In this document: piece after piece, positions 30,418 through 38,882 of the stretch
Position numbering within the stretch: the stretch's first letter is position 1
Layout: every line of letters begins with the position of its first letter
DNA from: Planifilum fulgidum
Lineage (GTDB): Bacteria > Bacillota > Bacilli > Thermoactinomycetales > DSM-44946
Assembly: GCF_900113175.1 (NCBI RefSeq)
Contig: NZ_FOOK01000010.1
Coordinates: 1-64,000, forward strand
Length of the DNA: 64,000 bases
Reading direction: 5' to 3'
The notes under the pieces: model-generated
What the model was told of the DNA's origin: nothing
What the model saw: the letters and a program-made list of their open reading frames with translations, nothing else
Database searches by the model: none
Position numbers and translations under genes: made by a program

Positions 30418-30645
30418 GTTACTCAAGTTCGCTATTTGGGGTTTCTTGGATGAAAAGACGTACAACAACCTTTCTGAAAACGGGATTAATGGCTATCGAC
30501 TCATTGTTTCCCCTATGGATTTTGCCCCCTTGCACCTACCATCACCTGTTCCTATGTTGACTTCCCCCTGTGGAAATGATAATATCCCCCTTCCCCGCCG
30601 ACCTCAACGTTTCCAGACCACTTGAGATTGTCTGAGCTTGTTTAA

Positions 30646-31071
30646 TCACTTAAGCAACCGATAAGGACGAATGTTAAACAGCTTAAAGTTAGCTTCTATG
30701 TTTTTCTCTAGGGTGGAGGGCAATTGGTCCAAGATCAATCGCTCTTTCAGCCGGAATAAGCGGTTCCATCAGGCATTGTAGTGGAAACAGTCATCAAGGG
30801 GAGGCTGCGTGTTTGACTTGAAATCGAGCCGCCGTCCGGAATTTTCCTTAAGTCGCCACAGATCGGTCGGATCATGCCCAAAAGCGGCGGCCAATCTGCC
30901 AAGCGGCGGTCCAATATCGTTGTGACAAATGCTTGAAGGTTTGACGCAACTTCCCGCCCGATCCGCCGGACTTGTTCCAGGAGCCGGGCGCTTTCTTTTC
31001 GGTTTTTCCGGCCGACCTCCTGCCGGGTTGTGGTTTCAGATGTTGAGCCGGAGCGCCAGTTCAACTTTCAT
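30646..31071 (-). pseudogene. Possible decayed coding remnant, unidentified
   Basis: On the minus strand one frame of 142 codons from an ATG at 31071 to a TGA at 30646 is broken by two in-frame stops. Its C-terminal part reads WNRLFRLKERLILDQLPSTL then EKNIEANFKLFNIRPYRLLK, which looks like real protein sequence. The N-terminal part is Pro/Arg-rich. I do not recognise the family. The surrounding DNA is AT-richer than the rest of the window, which fits a transferred and decaying gene. The call is tentative. Confidence 0.3.
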
Positions 31072-31116
31072 TATCCTTTTATATGAAAGATTATTGCATA
31101 TTTTCTAAAATAAATG

Positions 31117-31159
31117 TTGACTTTCACTGAAAGGGGTGTTAAAATTTGTCCAAACAAAT
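31117..31159 (+). promoter_or_regulatory. Promoter and inverted-repeat operator of the GntR-ABC locus
   Basis: TTGACT (31117-31122), 17-bp spacer, TAAAAT (31140-31145). ATTTGT-CCAA-ACAAAT at 31144-31159 is a perfect inverted repeat overlapping the -10 and the predicted start. It is a good candidate for autoregulation by the GntR protein encoded next. Confidence 0.6.
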
Positions 31160-31223
31160 ATACTAGCATGATTACCATGTCAGATGGGTGCTTACGGTGA
31201 GACGGACTTTGGACGGTGATTCA

Positions 31224-31919
31224 GTGACGAAGCTGCAAAAGGAAAACTTGAAAAAGGGTTCCGCGAGGGAATTCATCTATCAGACGTTGAGGGACAAAAT
31301 CCTCCGGCTGGAACTGAAGCCGGGAGTCAAAATTTCCGAGTCCGAGATTTCCGACCAGCTGAAAATGAGCCGGACGCCCGTGAGGGAGTCCTTTCTGAAA
31401 TTGTCCCAGGAGGATCTGCTTGAGATCTACCCCCAAAAGGGGACCTTCGTTTCCCTCATCGACCTCGATCTGGTGGAGGAGGGCCGGTTTGTAAGAGAAA
31501 ACATCGAACGGGCCATCGTCCGGGTGGCCTGCGACAGTTTTTCGGATGAACATCTGTTTCAGTTGGAAACCAATTTGAAAATGCAGGAACTCTGCAACGA
31601 GAAACGGGATTACTCGCGCCTGTACAGGCTGGACGACGAATTCCACCGGCTCTTGTTTTTCGGATGCGGCAAAATCCGAACCTGGAACATGCTGCAGCAG
31701 ATGAACACCCATTTCAACCGGATGAGGCACTTGCGCCTGCACTCCTCGCTGGAATGGGACGTGATCGTCGCCCAGCACCGGGAAATTTTTCGGCTGATCA
31801 ACGAAAAACGGAAGGATCAGGCCGAAGAGGCGATGATTAAACATCTCCGCTTGGCCGTGATGGAAGTCGATCTTTTGACGGCGCAATACCCGGAATACTT
31901 TCGTTTTAAAGAAAAATGA
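31224..31919 (+). CDS. GntR-family regulator, FCD (FadR-type) subfamily
   Basis: About 231 residues. The N-terminal winged helix reads REFIYQTLRDKILRLELKPG then KISESEISDQLKMSRTPVRE. The C-terminal helical ligand-binding domain carries the FCD pattern with LDDEFHRLLF and later VAQHREIFRLI. FCD regulators usually bind sugar acids or other small carboxylates. The GTG at 31224 has GGTGA upstream; an alternative GTG at 31188 has none. It precedes an ABC sugar importer by 128 bp and is its likely regulator. Confidence 0.85.
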   Translation: MTKLQKENLKKGSAREFIYQTLRDKILRLELKPGVKISESEISDQLKMSRTPVRESFLKLSQEDLLEIYPQKGTFVSLIDLDLVEEGRFVRENIERAIVRVACDSFSDEHLFQLETNLKMQELCNEKRDYSRLYRLDDEFHRLLFFGCGKIRTWNMLQQMNTHFNRMRHLRLHSSLEWDVIVAQHREIFRLINEKRKDQAEEAMIKHLRLAVMEVDLLTAQYPEYFRFKEK

Positions 31920-32047
31920 GAAAAAGGGGGGTGACGGAGGCGGGCCACACCTAAGCGGGGAAACTTCGTTCGTGCAACGGATCAACCATCTTCGGTGGGC
32001 GTGGTCTGAAGGGTGATGGTGCAAAACCTTTTTGGGGGAGGAACGTG

Positions 32048-33328
32048 ATGAATCGACTCAAAGGGCCTTTCGCTTCGGTGGTTGCGGTTTGTCTGTCGAT
32101 CATGCTGCTCCTTTCGGGGTGCGGCGGCAGCACGGCGGATCGCGAAGGCGAAAAAGTGACGATTCGGTTCTCCTGGTGGACCAATCCGACGAGGACCAAG
32201 ATGACGCAGGAGGCCATCAAGCTTTTTGAGGAGAAGCATCCCGACATCGATGTGGTCATGGAGTACAGCTCCTGGGACAGCTACTGGCAGAAGCTGGCCA
32301 CCCAGACCGCGGGGGGCGGCGCTCCCGATGTGATGCAGATGGACGGATCGCAATTGAGGACCTATGTCGAAAAAGGACAGTTGATGGATTTGTCGACAAC
32401 CGATGTGGATACGTCCGGCCTGTCAAAGGAGACCCTGGAACTCGGCAAGGTGGATGGGAAATTGTACGGTCTGACGACCTCCGTCAACTCCCAGATGTTC
32501 ATCTACAATACCGAAATTTTCAAGAAGGCCGGGGTGTCCTTCCCGGAGGAAAACTACACCTGGGAAGATCTGGCGGAGATGTGCGTCAAGATTTATGAAA
32601 AGACGGGCGTGTACGGCATGGCTAACGAGATGGAGCAGACGGGGTTGCTGAGTTATTTTGCGAGGACGAAGGGCGAGGAACTGTACGAAGGGAACAAAAT
32701 CGGGTTGTCCAAGAAAACGCTTACAGAGTGGTTTCAGTATTGGCTGGACTTGCAGGAAAAGGGCGGCGTTCCGACGGCAGAGGAAAACGCTTCCTACAAC
32801 CACAACGATCCTTCCGCCAGTCCGTTCATCAAAGAGAAAACCGCCATCAACTGGCTGTTCCTCGGAACGGATCCCAACTACGAACAAAGTCTGGGAAAAC
32901 CCATCGGACGGGCGCTTCTGCCGGAATGGGGGAATGACAACAAGCCGTATCCGCTTCACGGAGCCATGTTCTGGTCCATGTCTTCCAAGACCAAACATCC
33001 CGAAGCGGCCGCCAAGCTGATCAATTTCCTGGAAAATGATCCGGAAGTGGCCAAGATCTTCAAGACCGACCGCGGGATTCCCGCCAATGACGAAAACATG
33101 AAAATTGTCTCCGAATCCGCCGAGGACGAAACGATCAAAAAGCAGATCGAATTCATGGAAAAGGTGAAGGCCGTGGCATCCCCCGAAAAGCTGGCGCCTC
33201 CGGGATCGAGCGAGATCGCCGACATCCTGAAGAATCTTTCGCAACAGGTGACGTTCAAAGAAATCACGCCGAGCCAAGCGGCGGAAGAGTTTATCAAACA
33301 GGGAAACAAAGCCTTGTCCCAGGGATGA
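32048..33328 (+). CDS. ABC transporter sugar-binding lipoprotein
   Basis: 426 residues. The signal peptide ends in a lipobox, LLLSGCGG, so the protein is anchored by a diacylglyceryl-Cys near residue 26. The mature part is a cluster B (family 1) extracellular solute-binding protein: TIRFSWWTNPTRTKMTQEAI, LFEEKHPDIDVVMEY, GGGAPDVMQMDG and later SSKTKHPEAAAKLINFLEND. It captures an unknown oligosaccharide or sugar and delivers it to the two permeases downstream. GGGGGAGG precedes the ATG. Confidence 0.9.
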   Translation: MNRLKGPFASVVAVCLSIMLLLSGCGGSTADREGEKVTIRFSWWTNPTRTKMTQEAIKLFEEKHPDIDVVMEYSSWDSYWQKLATQTAGGGAPDVMQMDGSQLRTYVEKGQLMDLSTTDVDTSGLSKETLELGKVDGKLYGLTTSVNSQMFIYNTEIFKKAGVSFPEENYTWEDLAEMCVKIYEKTGVYGMANEMEQTGLLSYFARTKGEELYEGNKIGLSKKTLTEWFQYWLDLQEKGGVPTAEENASYNHNDPSASPFIKEKTAINWLFLGTDPNYEQSLGKPIGRALLPEWGNDNKPYPLHGAMFWSMSSKTKHPEAAAKLINFLENDPEVAKIFKTDRGIPANDENMKIVSESAEDETIKKQIEFMEKVKAVASPEKLAPPGSSEIADILKNLSQQVTFKEITPSQAAEEFIKQGNKALSQG

Positions 33329-33382
33329 TCGCCGGCGCGATGCCGCGCCCGGCGGCATCGCGTCAAAGGAGGTCTTTTTCGC

Positions 33383-34315
33383 GTGGCATCCGAAATTCAG
33401 ACGGTGCTGCAAAGAATCAAATTTCAGCGGCGATCCCGGATGGAAACTCCGCTTCAAAGGAATTTGACCGCCTATGCCTTTCTCATTCCCTGGCTCACCG
33501 GGGTGATGTGCCTCACCCTCGGGGCCATGCTTTTTACCTTTTATCTCGCCTTTACCGACTACGATCTCATCAGTTCGCCCGAATGGGTGGGGTTTGACAA
33601 TTTCCGGCAGATCTTTCGCGACCCCAATTTTTGGGCTTCCCTCCGCGCCACCTTCACTTACGTGATTTTTTCCGTTCCCGCCCGCCTGGTCGTTTCCCTG
33701 CTCATCGCCCTCCTGCTGTACAAAGAAGTGCGCGGCATCGGCTGGTACCGCTCCTTTATTTACCTGCCCTCCCTGATCGGCACCAGCGTGGGCGCCGCCA
33801 TCGGCTGGAGGAATCTGTTCGCCGAAGACGGGCCGATCAATTCCTTTCTCGCCCTGTTCGGAATCGAAGGGCCCAACTGGGTGGGCAATCCCTCGACCGC
33901 CATCGCGGTTTTGATCCTGCTCAGCGTCTGGCAGTTCGGATCGGAAATGGTGATTTTCCTGGCCGGCCTGAAACAGATTCCGGGATATCTGTACGAGGCG
34001 GCGATCATCGACGGCGCGTCGGCGATCCAGCGATTCTTCAAAATCACGTTGCCGATGCTGTCCCCGATCACATTTTTCAACCTGTTGATGGGGACGATTT
34101 CCTCGTTCATGATCTTCACCCAGGTGTATATCATCACGGGCGGAGGGCCCATGAAGTCCACGCTGATGTATGTGTACTACTTGTACCAGCAGGCCTTCAC
34201 CTATTACAACATGGGATACGCCGCGGCCTTGTCGATCATTCTGCTCGTCATCATCGGGCTTTGTTCGGCGGTCATCTTTTTGAGCTCCCGGTGGTGGGTC
34301 AATTATGACGTGTGA
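33383..34315 (+). CDS. ABC sugar transporter permease (MalF/UgpA type)
   Basis: 310 residues with six predicted membrane helices, beginning at TAYAFLIPWLTGVMCL. The cytoplasmic EAA loop, LYEAAIIDGASAIQRFFKITLPMLSP, contacts the ATPase. It is the first of two permeases forming the import channel with the lipoprotein just upstream. The GTG follows AAAGGAGGT. Its end overlaps or abuts the next permease gene. No ATPase is encoded nearby, so a shared MsmX-type ATPase is expected. Confidence 0.9.
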   Translation: MASEIQTVLQRIKFQRRSRMETPLQRNLTAYAFLIPWLTGVMCLTLGAMLFTFYLAFTDYDLISSPEWVGFDNFRQIFRDPNFWASLRATFTYVIFSVPARLVVSLLIALLLYKEVRGIGWYRSFIYLPSLIGTSVGAAIGWRNLFAEDGPINSFLALFGIEGPNWVGNPSTAIAVLILLSVWQFGSEMVIFLAGLKQIPGYLYEAAIIDGASAIQRFFKITLPMLSPITFFNLLMGTISSFMIFTQVYIITGGGPMKSTLMYVYYLYQQAFTYYNMGYAAALSIILLVIIGLCSAVIFLSSRWWVNYDV

Positions 34316-34329
34316 GGTGGTGGACACAG

Positions 34330-35163
34330 GTGAGTCGCCGATCGGCCGCAAAAACCGCCCTGCGCCACGCGGTTCTCATGCTGGTGACCTTTGTGATGGT
34401 CTATCCCATCCTGTGGATGTTTTTTTCCTCCTTCAAACCGGATGAACAAATTTTTTCCACTTCCAATTTATGGCCCGAGACCTGGACGTTGGATCACTAT
34501 GTTTCGGGTTTCATGAACATGAACTTCGGCCGTCTGATGTTAAACTCGCTGATCATTTCTACCGTGGTCGTCGTCGGGACGATTTTCAGTTCCTCCTTGA
34601 CGGGCTTTGCCTTTGCGCGCCTTCGGTTCACGCCGCGGCGGTTTCTGATCGGATTCATGCTGTCGACCATGATGCTGCCGGCGCAGGTCGTCATGATTCC
34701 GCAGTACATCATGTTTCATAAGATCGGGTGGGTCAACACCTTTCTTCCGCTCACGCTGCCCAGCTTTCTCGGAACGGTGCCCTTCTTCATCTACCTGATG
34801 GTTCAGTTTGTCCGGGGCATTCCCAAGGAACTGGACGAAGCGGCTTACATCGACGGGTGCAGCAAGTTTCAGCTGTTTCGTTTGATCATTTTCCCCCTCG
34901 CCCGTCCCGCGATCATCACCATGTCCATTTTCGCCTTCTATTGGACATGGAACGACTTTTTCGGACAGCTCATCTATTTGTCGGACCCCGAGCTTCACAC
35001 GGTTTCCCTCGGCCTGAGCATGTTTATCGACAGCACGGGCAGCACCCAGTGGGGAGATCTGTTTGCCATGTCGATTCTGTCGGTCGTTCCCGTGTTCATC
35101 GTCTTTCTGTTCTTCCAGCGCTACCTGGTGGAGGGGATCGCCACCCACGGTCTGAAGGGATGA
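34330..35163 (+). CDS. ABC sugar transporter permease (MalG/UgpE type)
   Basis: 277 residues and six helices. The N-terminus reads HAVLMLVTFVMVYPILWMFF then SSFKPDEQIF, typical of MalG-like permeases. The EAA loop is ELDEAAYIDGCSKFQLFRLI. It pairs with the preceding permease. GTG 34330 is chosen as start with GAGGTGG nine bases upstream; GTG 34312, overlapping the previous stop, is in frame and possible. Confidence 0.9.
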   Translation: MSRRSAAKTALRHAVLMLVTFVMVYPILWMFFSSFKPDEQIFSTSNLWPETWTLDHYVSGFMNMNFGRLMLNSLIISTVVVVGTIFSSSLTGFAFARLRFTPRRFLIGFMLSTMMLPAQVVMIPQYIMFHKIGWVNTFLPLTLPSFLGTVPFFIYLMVQFVRGIPKELDEAAYIDGCSKFQLFRLIIFPLARPAIITMSIFAFYWTWNDFFGQLIYLSDPELHTVSLGLSMFIDSTGSTQWGDLFAMSILSVVPVFIVFLFFQRYLVEGIATHGLKG

Positions 35164-35208
35164 CGAAGGACCTGTCCGGCGGTTTTCCGCCCTTGGAGGG
35201 GGGAGAGG

Positions 35209-36000
35209 ATGCGCGTCACCGTTCAAGACGTGATCGACCGGCTGACGGTTTTCGGTCAGGGCATGGAGGATGGGGTGGACGGGCTCCTGTTCGGAGAACC
35301 CGATGCGCCCGTCCAAGGGGTCGTCACCGCCTTTTCGGCCACCCATCGGGTGCTGAGGCGGGCCATCGACCTGCATGCCGACCTGGTGATCAGCCACGAG
35401 GGGATCTTTTACAGCCATCGGTACGTGCAAGCCGGGAAGGAGGCGGATTCCGTCCGCCGGGAAAAGGAAAGGCTGATCGAAGAGGCCGGCCTCGCCGTCT
35501 ACCGCTGCCACGATGTGGTGCATCGCCGTCCCGATCTCATCACAAGGGGACTCATCCGGGCGCTGGAGTGGGAGACTTATCTGGAGAAGGAGCTGCCTGA
35601 GGCCGGGATTCTGTCCCTTCCCGGGATGACGCTGAAACATCTGGCCGAGCACGTGAAAGAACGGTTGAACCTTCCCTGTCTGCGCGTGGCCGGGGATCTT
35701 TCCGCGGAGTGCCGCCGCGTCGGGATCCTGGTCGGGTACCGGGGAGGCGGCCGGACGGCAATCCCGCTCTTTGAGGAGGAAGGAGTCGATGTGGTGATCG
35801 CCGGCGAGGGCCCCGAATGGGAGACGCCGCAGTATGTGAAGGATGCCGTTTTTCAGGGAAAAGGGCGGGCATACGTCGCCTTGGGCCATGCGGAAAGCGA
35901 AGAGCCGGGGATGAAATATCTGGCCGAAATCCTGGAAAGGGCCTTTCCCGGCCTTCCCGTCCATTTCGTCCCGGAGACGCCGGTTTTCCGGGTGGTGTAG
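35209..36000 (+). CDS. Nif3-like dinuclear metal-centre protein
   Basis: 263 residues. Matches to the Nif3/YqfO family include VTAFSATHRVLRRAIDLHAD, the metal-binding HEGIFY, the second histidine region YRCHDVVHRR, and a late GHAESEEPGMKYLAE. Family members form toroidal hexamers with two metal ions per subunit. Some are annotated as GTP cyclohydrolase 1 type 2, but a physiological role is unsettled. It follows the ABC permease by 45 bp and is probably co-transcribed, an unusual setting that hints at a hydrolase-like role in the imported sugar's metabolism. Confidence 0.8.
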   Translation: MRVTVQDVIDRLTVFGQGMEDGVDGLLFGEPDAPVQGVVTAFSATHRVLRRAIDLHADLVISHEGIFYSHRYVQAGKEADSVRREKERLIEEAGLAVYRCHDVVHRRPDLITRGLIRALEWETYLEKELPEAGILSLPGMTLKHLAEHVKERLNLPCLRVAGDLSAECRRVGILVGYRGGGRTAIPLFEEEGVDVVIAGEGPEWETPQYVKDAVFQGKGRAYVALGHAESEEPGMKYLAEILERAFPGLPVHFVPETPVFRVV

Positions 36001-36003
36001 AAA

Positions 36004-36031
36004 AGCCCGTGGGACCCGAGTCCCACGGGCT
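36004..36031. terminator. Terminator between convergent Nif3 and enoyl-CoA hydratase genes
   Basis: AGCCCGTGGGAC pairs with GTCCCACGGGCT around a four-base loop. On the minus strand a TTTT run follows. It probably works in both directions. Confidence 0.75.
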
Positions 36032-36070
36032 GATCCGTGGAGAAAGCTCCGACGGCCCGACTTTCCTCCT

Positions 36071-36853
36071 TCACTTCCCGGTAAAGCGGGGCGGGCGCTT
36101 CTGGAAGAAAGCCGAGACCCCTTCCAGGAAATCCCGGGTTTTGCCCGCCTCCGATTGTCCCCGGGCTTCCGCTTCGAGGGCGGTGGCCAGGTCTTTTTCA
36201 AAGCTGCCCGCCATCAATCGCTTGGTGAGCGCCAGGGCCTTGGTGGGCGCCTGGGCCAGGCGACCGGCCAGTTTCATCGTTTCCTTTTCCAGGGCCTCGT
36301 CCGGCACCACCCGGTTGACCAATCCGGCCCGGAAAGCTTCCTCCGCGGAGAGGGTCTCTCCCAGCATGGCCATCTCCAGGGCCCGTCCCAGTCCCATGAG
36401 CCGGGGCAGGAAAAAGGAGGTTCCCGCATCCGGGACCAGGCCGATCTTGATAAACGCCATGCAGTAGGTGGAGCCGGCGGCGGCGATCCGGAAGTCGCAG
36501 GCGAGGGCCACCCCCAGCCCGGCGCCGTAGACGGGGCCGTGAAGGGAGGCGACGATGGGCTTGTCCACCTCCACCATCCGCATCAGCAGGCGGTTGTAGG
36601 TTTTGCGCAGGAATTTTCCGAGATCCGGCTCCTCCTCCGACAGATCGATGGCGCCGAGATCGGCGCCGGCGCTGAACCCCTTTCCGCTTCCCTTCAGCAC
36701 GATGCAGCGGACGGCATCGTCGTCGGCCGCCCGGTTGAGGGCGTCGTACACCTCTTCGTGCATGGTCAGATTGAAGGCGTTGAGGGTTTGGGGCCGGTTG
36801 AACACGATGGTCGCAACGGCATCTTCTTGTTTCAGACGGATCGTTTCGTACAT
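36071..36853 (-). CDS. Enoyl-CoA hydratase/isomerase family protein (PaaG-like)
   Basis: 260 residues of the crotonase fold. It has FNRPQTLNAFNLTMHEEV, the oxyanion-hole segment GKGFSAGADLGAID, and HGPVYGAGLGVALACDFRIA. The second catalytic Glu of true hydratases is replaced by a Val-Pro-Asp-Ala-Gly segment (IGLVPDAGTSFFLPRLMG), as in PaaG-type isomerases. It could act in phenylacetate or fatty acid breakdown, but no partner genes are visible. AAAGGAGG precedes the ATG at 36853. It is transcribed away from the GntR-SIS operon. Confidence 0.85.
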   Translation of the reverse strand: MYETIRLKQEDAVATIVFNRPQTLNAFNLTMHEEVYDALNRAADDDAVRCIVLKGSGKGFSAGADLGAIDLSEEEPDLGKFLRKTYNRLLMRMVEVDKPIVASLHGPVYGAGLGVALACDFRIAAAGSTYCMAFIKIGLVPDAGTSFFLPRLMGLGRALEMAMLGETLSAEEAFRAGLVNRVVPDEALEKETMKLAGRLAQAPTKALALTKRLMAGSFEKDLATALEAEARGQSEAGKTRDFLEGVSAFFQKRPPRFTGK

Positions 36854-37007
36854 CGGAAGCCTCCTTTTCGTCAAAAGGGAATCTCGGCACAATCAGAGAT
36901 TCGCCGGAACGGGCCCCTTTCCTGCCCCGGCCTTGTACGTTGTGCACCCCTCGGCTGCCGGGCCGCGACGTGTTATACTAGGATCAGCAGACGCGGGAGG
37001 TGGTTTC

Positions 37008-37739
37008 GTGGGCAAGTCCCTGAATCCCCACAGCGTGATTCCCCTCTACCATCAGCTGAAAGAGATTTTGAAGGAAAACATCGAATCGGGCGTGTGGAAG
37101 CCGGGGGACCGGATTCCTTCGGAAAACGAGCTCCGAAAGCAGTACGATGTCAGCCGGAATACGGTGATCAAGGCGCTGGAAGAGCTGGTCCAGGAGGGGC
37201 TGCTCCGCCGGGAGCAGGGGAGGGGGACTTTTGTTTCCTCGCCGAAAATTTCCCATTCCCTGACCGGATTTTACAGCTTCAGCAACGTGCTCAGGGCCAA
37301 CGGGCTGGAGCCGAAGGATGTGATCCTCGTTCTGGAGAGGCGGATCGCCAAGCCCAGCATCGCCCGGCATCTGCAGCTGACCGGTTCGCAGGAGGTGTGG
37401 GTTTTAAAGCGGCTGCGCTGCGCCGGCGACGAGCCGATCATGCTGGAGACCTCCCACCTTCCCCAAAACCGCGTTCCCCGGATCGAACGGGCGGATCTGG
37501 AGAACCGCTCCCTCTACGACTATCTGGAGCAGAAACACGGCATCCTGGTGACCCGGGCGAAGGAGATCTTCGAACCGGTGCTGATCCGGGATTACGAGAG
37601 CAGATACCTCCGGGTTCCCGAAGGGTATCCCGCCCTTCTGCTGGACAGGATCGCCTACGACTCCCAGGGGCGCCCCGTGGAATTTTGCCGCTCCATCGTG
37701 CGGGGGGATCGCTGCCGGTTTTACACGGAGCTGCTTTGA
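37008..37739 (+). CDS. GntR-family regulator with UTRA domain
   Basis: 243 residues. The N-terminal winged helix reads PLYHQLKEILKENIESGVW then SENELRKQYDVSRNTVIKAL, and GRGTFVSSPKI leads to a C-terminal UTRA domain (ETSHLPQNRVPRI; DRIAYDSQGRPVEFCRSIV). UTRA regulators sense phosphosugars, for example GlcNAc-6-P in NagR. It probably controls the amino-sugar-type operon that starts 87 bp downstream. GGGAGGTGG precedes the GTG, and an extended -10 (TGTTATACT, 36971-36979) lies upstream. Confidence 0.88.
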   Translation: MGKSLNPHSVIPLYHQLKEILKENIESGVWKPGDRIPSENELRKQYDVSRNTVIKALEELVQEGLLRREQGRGTFVSSPKISHSLTGFYSFSNVLRANGLEPKDVILVLERRIAKPSIARHLQLTGSQEVWVLKRLRCAGDEPIMLETSHLPQNRVPRIERADLENRSLYDYLEQKHGILVTRAKEIFEPVLIRDYESRYLRVPEGYPALLLDRIAYDSQGRPVEFCRSIVRGDRCRFYTELL

Positions 37740-37756
37740 GGCTTCCGAGCATCAAG

Positions 37757-37792
37757 TTGACCCAACAACCCAACAATGGTATATTTGGGTTG
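37757..37792 (+). promoter_or_regulatory. Promoter and palindromic operator of the SIS-aldolase-kinase operon
   Basis: TTGACC (37757-37762), 17-bp spacer, TATATT (37780-37785). CAACCCAA (37766-37773) and TTGGGTTG (37785-37792) form an inverted repeat across the -10. The adjacent UTRA regulator is the likely ligand-responsive repressor. Confidence 0.6.
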
Positions 37793-37825
37793 GAAGGAAC
37801 ATGAAAAAACAGCGGGTGAATTCGG

Positions 37826-38878
37826 ATGAACAACAACCACACTTACCGGGAAATCGCCCGGCAACCCGAGACCTGGAGGGAAACCGAACAAATCGTGTCG
37901 GCCGGGAAAGGGGAACTGCTTCGTCCGTTCGAGGAATTCAAGCCGGAGGAGATCCTCTTCACCGGTTGCGGTTCCTCCTATTTTCTTTCCGTTGCGGCCG
38001 CCTATCTGTTTCAGGAGAAGCTCGGCATTTCCGCCAAGGCCGTTCCCGCTTCGGACATTTTGATGAATCCGGACGCCGTCTTTGCCGGAGGCCGCAGGAC
38101 CCTGGTGGTCGGTTCCTCCCGTTCGGGGGACACCACCGAGCTGGTGCGCGCCATGGAGGTGGCCCGAAAGCAGCCCTCGGTCCGCACCCTCGGCATCACC
38201 ACCCGTCCCGACAGCCTGCTGGGCCGGGAGGGGGAAGCCCTCATTCTGCCGCACGTTCAGGAAAAAAGCGTCGTCATGACCGGTTCCTTTTCCAACATGC
38301 TGCTCGCCCTGCAGCTGATGGCGGGGCACCTTTCCGGCGACGCCGCCTATCTGGATGAACTGAAACGTCTGCCGGAGCTGGGGCGGGAGCGCATGGCCAA
38401 AGCGGAGGAACTGGGACGGATCGTCGGCGAGGATCGGCGCTTCGACCACTACATTTTCCTCGGCCAGGGGAGCTTCTTCGGCCTCGCCCTGGAAGGGATG
38501 CTCAAGCTGAAAGAGATGACCCAGGTGCAGACGGAAGCCTTCAACCCCTTGGAGTTTCGGCACGGTCCCATTTCCGTGCTCAACGAGCGATGCCGGGTCA
38601 TTCTGCTGAGCCATCGCCTCCTCCGTCCCTATCTCCGTTCGCTGATCGAGGACCTTCGCCGCCTGAAGGCCGAGGTGGTGCTGATCGACGAAGCGGCCGG
38701 CGAAGAGGCCGACATCCTGTGGAATCTTGAGTCCGGATTGTCGGATCCGTCCCGGGCGCTCCTCTATCTGCCGTTTCTCCATTTCCTCGCCTACTTCCGC
38801 GCCATGAGCCTGGGGCTCAATCCCGACAGGCCCCGCCACCTGAACCAAGTGGTGGTGCTGGAGGAAGAAGAGGGATGA
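37826..38878 (+). CDS. SIS-domain sugar isomerase/deaminase (AgaS/GlmS-isomerase-like)
   Basis: 350 residues with two sugar isomerase domains. The first holds FTGCGSSYFLSVAAAYLF and VGSSRSGDTTELVRAM; the second holds FLGQGSFFGLALEGMLKLKE and EAFNPLEFRHGP. This build occurs in AgaS (galactosamine-6-phosphate deaminase/isomerase), fructosamine deglycases and the GlmS isomerase half. With a tagatose-type aldolase and a PfkB kinase directly downstream, an AgaS-like role making tagatose 6-phosphate is the best inference. The ribosome site is weak (GCGGGTG), while a strong GGAAGG lies before an out-of-frame ATG at 37801. Confidence 0.8.
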   Translation: MNNNHTYREIARQPETWRETEQIVSAGKGELLRPFEEFKPEEILFTGCGSSYFLSVAAAYLFQEKLGISAKAVPASDILMNPDAVFAGGRRTLVVGSSRSGDTTELVRAMEVARKQPSVRTLGITTRPDSLLGREGEALILPHVQEKSVVMTGSFSNMLLALQLMAGHLSGDAAYLDELKRLPELGRERMAKAEELGRIVGEDRRFDHYIFLGQGSFFGLALEGMLKLKEMTQVQTEAFNPLEFRHGPISVLNERCRVILLSHRLLRPYLRSLIEDLRRLKAEVVLIDEAAGEEADILWNLESGLSDPSRALLYLPFLHFLAYFRAMSLGLNPDRPRHLNQVVVLEEEEG

Positions 38879-38882
38879 ACCG

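Noticed and set aside
30281-30625. Plus-strand open frame across tRNA-Thr
   Set aside because: Begins inside the tRNA and crosses its terminator; no protein motif.
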